A stretch of DNA of 64,000 nucleotides from Planctomycetota bacterium (GTDB lineage: Bacteria; Planctomycetota; Phycisphaerae; Phycisphaerales; UBA5793). Both the position numbers and the translations under genes were made by a program. Under the pieces are notes generated by a model. That model was not told the DNA's origin. It worked only from the letters and a program-made list of their open reading frames with translations, and ran no database searches. The DNA lies in contig JABFGK010000001.1 in the NCBI GenBank assembly GCA_013112555.1, positions 962,581 through 1,026,580 on the forward strand, given 5' to 3'. Positions 61,771 through 64,000 of the stretch are shown piece by piece (the first letter of the stretch is position 1; every line of letters begins with the position of its first letter).

Positions 61771-61962
61771 TCAGCGCGCCTCGATTACGTCCAAGCCGGA
61801 ATGGGAACGGACCCGCGATAATCCCCTCAGCGGCTCAACCAGAATCATGTGGCCGCCGCACCGTGCTGACAGGCGGCGGAACGCGTCCAATAACGCGACC
61901 GCCGACCTCGTCAGGACGGCCTGATTCAAGTGCTCATTACGAGTGTAAGGGTCTTCAGACAT
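61771..61962 (-). CDS. possible small protein upstream of nitronate monooxygenase
   Basis: A 63-residue frame (MSEDPYTRNEHLNQAVLTR..., ending SGLDVIEAR) whose stop lies 13 bases before the monooxygenase start on the same strand. Codon use resembles its neighbours, but there is no clear ribosome site and no known family. Kept as a low-confidence small gene. Confidence 0.3.
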   Translation of the reverse strand: MSEDPYTRNEHLNQAVLTRSAVALLDAFRRLSARCGGHMILVEPLRGLSRVRSHSGLDVIEAR

Positions 61963-61981
61963 CGAGTTGCAGGTGAACGTA

Positions 61982-62257
61982 CTACCAGCGACGTTGCTGA
62001 CGCCCGCCACGCTCCGGCCGTGCCTTCGCCTCGTTGACCTTCAGGTTACGGCCTCCCAACTCCACGCCGTCCAAGGCTGCGATCGCATCGCGTGCAGACT
62101 GGTCATTACGCATCTCGACAAAGCCGAATCCACGTGGCCGACCCGTCTCACGGTCCGTGATCAGGGAAACGTCGTTCACTTCGCCATGCTGGCTGAACAA
62201 CTCGTTGACTTCTTCTTCTCTCGTTTCGAACGATAGATTACCGACGTAAATCTTCAC
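61982..62257 (-). CDS. RRM-domain RNA-binding protein
   Basis: A 91-residue single RNA-recognition-motif protein: RNP2 KIYVGNLSF at the N-terminus, RNP1 RGFGFVEM at about residue 45, and a short basic Gly/Arg/Gln tail (RPERGGRQQRRW). Such proteins bind single-stranded RNA, often in cold response, in cyanobacteria and planctomycetes. The GTG start at 62257 follows GGAG; the frame is open to 62341 but the extra residues are not RRM. Confidence 0.93.
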   Translation of the reverse strand: MKIYVGNLSFETREEEVNELFSQHGEVNDVSLITDRETGRPRGFGFVEMRNDQSARDAIAALDGVELGGRNLKVNEAKARPERGGRQQRRW

Positions 62258-62709
62258 GCCTGAATCTCCAAGACCCGAATGGTGGGTGCCGAATGAGATC
62301 GTCGGGGCGATCTGCGTCGGGCTCGCTGGCGGCAGAACCATACCGGTACGCTCAGCAGCGCATCATGTGTTTGCAACCCATCCTAGCACCTGCCGACTCA
62401 CGGAGCGCTCGAATTCTCCCAATCAAGCACCCAACCCTCCCTATTCCCATCAGTTGCACAATTGCCCCCCAAAAGCCCCGTTATCCGAGCCCCGCGGATG
62501 GCGGGGCAAATCAAACCACCCCCCCTCGCGGCCCCCTCCCCCTCCACAAACCAACCCACAGGTCTGATAACTTCAATACTCTCCCAGCAACTCCACAATA
62601 TACAACTTCCTGCTTATCGAAAATTCACCTGATCCCATCGAATATCCGGTATCATGGCAGAGTTGTTCAATTACCTCGGCAGACGGCCTTGATCGGAGAA
62701 ACAGCCACG
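62258..62709. other. intergenic region with a GCCCCGTCAT-family hairpin
   Basis: 450 bases between divergent genes. A hairpin GCCCCGTTATCCG...CGGATGGCGGGGC lies at 62475-62507 with four T residues on the minus strand. A GGAG at about 62695 serves the next gene. No gene supported. Confidence 0.6.
62475..62507. repeat. GCCCCGTCAT-family hairpin
   Basis: GCCCCGTTATCCG, short loop, CGCGGATGGCGGGGC. No gene ends toward its T-poor side, so here it is more likely a repeat than a working terminator. Confidence 0.7.
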
Positions 62710-64000
62710 ATGAAACACCAAACACACCGCTCCGCTGCCACCGGCGCTGCAGTCATCGCCGCTGCCACATCACTCGCGGCCCTCCATCCTGCATTGGCCC
62801 AACAGCAAGACTGCCAGCCGGCCTTCAACAGCAAATCCGTCGTCGACCCACCGCAGGACGACCTCCGCTACGGATCGCAACTCGCGCTCGACCGCGAAAC
62901 ATGTGTCGTCGGGGCACGTGGCAGCGCCTTCGTCATGCAACGCGGCAACGCCTCCTGGGCCCCGCCCGTCGAACTCATCCCCGACCAACCCGATCTCTAC
63001 GGCTTCGGCCTCGGCGTGGCCATCGAGAACGACTGGATCGTCGTCGGTGCCACCGCAGCCAACAGCAGCGGCGCTGCCTGCTTCTTCCGATACGATCAGC
63101 CCTCCAACCAATGGCACCACCACTCCACCGTCTTCCCATCAAACGCACGACGCGACGCCCAGGTCGGTTTCGCCGTGGCCATCAGCGGAGACAATGCCGT
63201 CATCGGGGCTCCCGAAATCATCCGCAACGGCTTCGGCCAGGCCTGGACCTATCACTTCAACGGCTCGCAGTGGGTCGAACAGCAGACACTACAACCCTCC
63301 GACCATCAGTCACACGACCACTTTGGCGGGGCGGTAGCCATCGACGGCGACGTCCTGGCCGTGGCCTCACAAAACAAGGACAACACCGGCCAAACATGGG
63401 AAGACGGCATGGGAGCAGTCTACCTCTTCCGCTGGAATGACGCAGCCCAGCAATGGCAGGAGGAAGCATTCCTCACATCGAATGACCCAATCGAAGGCGA
63501 ACGCGACCGCTTCGGCTTCGCGCTCGACCTCCAGGATCAAACGCTCCTCGTTGGCACAAACCCGGTCTCATACTCACACAACCCTGCCGGCTCCGCGTAC
63601 ATCCACCGCTACGACGGCCACACCTGGCCCTACGAAGCGAAACTCACAGCCTCCGATGGTTCCGGTGCCGACCGATTCGGCGCTGCCGTCGCGCTCGACA
63701 GCGGGTTGGCACTCGTCGGTGCATGGGGAGTCTGGAGTACCGGTGATGAGTGCCCATTCCCACAGATCTGCGACGCCGGCGCTGCCTATCTCTACAAACG
63801 AGACGGCACCCGCTGGTCCGAACAGGCAATCTTCACCTCACACGATATTGCTCAGCACGATGCCTTCGGATGGGACGTCGAACTCTGGCGCACCAGCGCC
63901 CTCGCCGCATCCTTTGCCGATGATGACGGCGCACGCGATACCGGCGCAGTCTACGGCTACGACTTCGCCAACGGCGACGGCAACTGCCTCCCGCCAACAC
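62710..64000 (+). CDS. secreted FG-GAP repeat protein, partial (C-terminus outside window)
   Basis: 430 codons from an ATG at 62710 (GGAG upstream) to the window edge without a stop. A signal peptide (MKHQTHRSAATGAAVIAAATSLAALHPALAQ, cleavage after LAQ) precedes at least six FG-GAP_2-type blades such as LYGFGLGVAIENDWIVVGA, VGFAVAISGDNAVIGAPE, HFGGAVAIDGDVLAVAS, RFGFALDLQDQTLLVG and RFGAAVALDSGLALVGA, the integrin-like propeller pattern. Likely extracellular or surface protein; function unknown. Confidence 0.85.
   Translation, partial: MKHQTHRSAATGAAVIAAATSLAALHPALAQQQDCQPAFNSKSVVDPPQDDLRYGSQLALDRETCVVGARGSAFVMQRGNASWAPPVELIPDQPDLYGFGLGVAIENDWIVVGATAANSSGAACFFRYDQPSNQWHHHSTVFPSNARRDAQVGFAVAISGDNAVIGAPEIIRNGFGQAWTYHFNGSQWVEQQTLQPSDHQSHDHFGGAVAIDGDVLAVASQNKDNTGQTWEDGMGAVYLFRWNDAAQQWQEEAFLTSNDPIEGERDRFGFALDLQDQTLLVGTNPVSYSHNPAGSAYIHRYDGHTWPYEAKLTASDGSGADRFGAAVALDSGLALVGAWGVWSTGDECPFPQICDAGAAYLYKRDGTRWSEQAIFTSHDIAQHDAFGWDVELWRTSALAASFADDDGARDTGAVYGYDFANGDGNCLPPT

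Overview
The window looks like chromosomal DNA of a planctomycete, most likely of the Phycisphaerae type. This is inferred from gene style and not from a marker gene. The signs are GC-rich coding, many long secreted beta-propeller or repeat proteins of unknown role, small membrane proteins with a CxxC...CPEC zinc ribbon, a TIGR02999-type sigma factor followed by a Ser/Thr kinase with TPR repeats, a HAF-repeat protein, frequent GTG/TTG starts, and intergenic spaces filled with short hairpin repeats.

Layout. 1-13.7 kb: a partial zinc-ribbon membrane protein, thioredoxin, dihydropteroate synthase, a lipoprotein, a subtilisin-like protease with PD40-like repeats, a GT2 glycosyltransferase, a class IV aminotransferase, a secreted propeller protein, a protein that is a bare voltage-sensor domain, and an M24 peptidase homologue lacking metal ligands. 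13.9-20 kb: a HAF-repeat secreted protein and a histidine kinase/NarL-type regulator pair. 20.4-26 kb: tRNA-Asp, a membrane protein and a transglutaminase-like/MoxR/DUF58 operon. 26.2-32.3 kb: ECF sigma factor, Ser/Thr kinase (frame broken) and two BNR-type secreted proteins (one frame broken). 32.6-42.6 kb: two methyltransferases, a secreted protein, a Tat-exported Gfo/Idh/MocA oxidoreductase, a modABC-rrf2 operon and L31. 42.7-54.2 kb: tRNA-Asn, a GIY-YIG fragment, then a natural-product locus (phosphopantetheinyl transferase, SznF-like HDO-cupin protein, YqcI/YcgG-type heme N-oxygenase homologue, NRPS, three sulfotransferases) ending in a primase-polymerase remnant. 54.5-64 kb: zinc-ribbon membrane protein, RhlE-type helicase, a secreted Lys-rich Cys/His-repeat protein, a tandem hairpin-repeat array, a nitronate monooxygenase homologue, an RRM protein and a truncated FG-GAP protein.

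The most notable system is at 44.1-51 kb. A cupin enzyme resembling the N-nitrosating enzyme SznF keeps the three cupin His ligands at the same spacing as SznF, but appears to have lost the di-iron ligands of its HDO domain. It is followed at once (1-nt overlap) by a YqcI/YcgG protein, a family I recall as containing heme-dependent guanidine N-hydroxylases, and 3 nt later by a one-module NRPS. A Fur-box-like palindrome lies in the promoter. I infer that N-oxygenation has been moved to the heme enzyme while the cupin does the N-N rearrangement, giving an arginine-derived N-nitroso or diazeniumdiolate building block for an NRPS product, possibly an iron chelator. No transport or receptor genes are seen with it.

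Two genes are split by one-base changes in G runs (27240-27244 and 30713-30715); these may be sequencing errors or true lesions. At least ten copies of one hairpin repeat and several copies of two others are spread through the intergenic spaces, including a three-unit tandem array at 59.2-59.7 kb.
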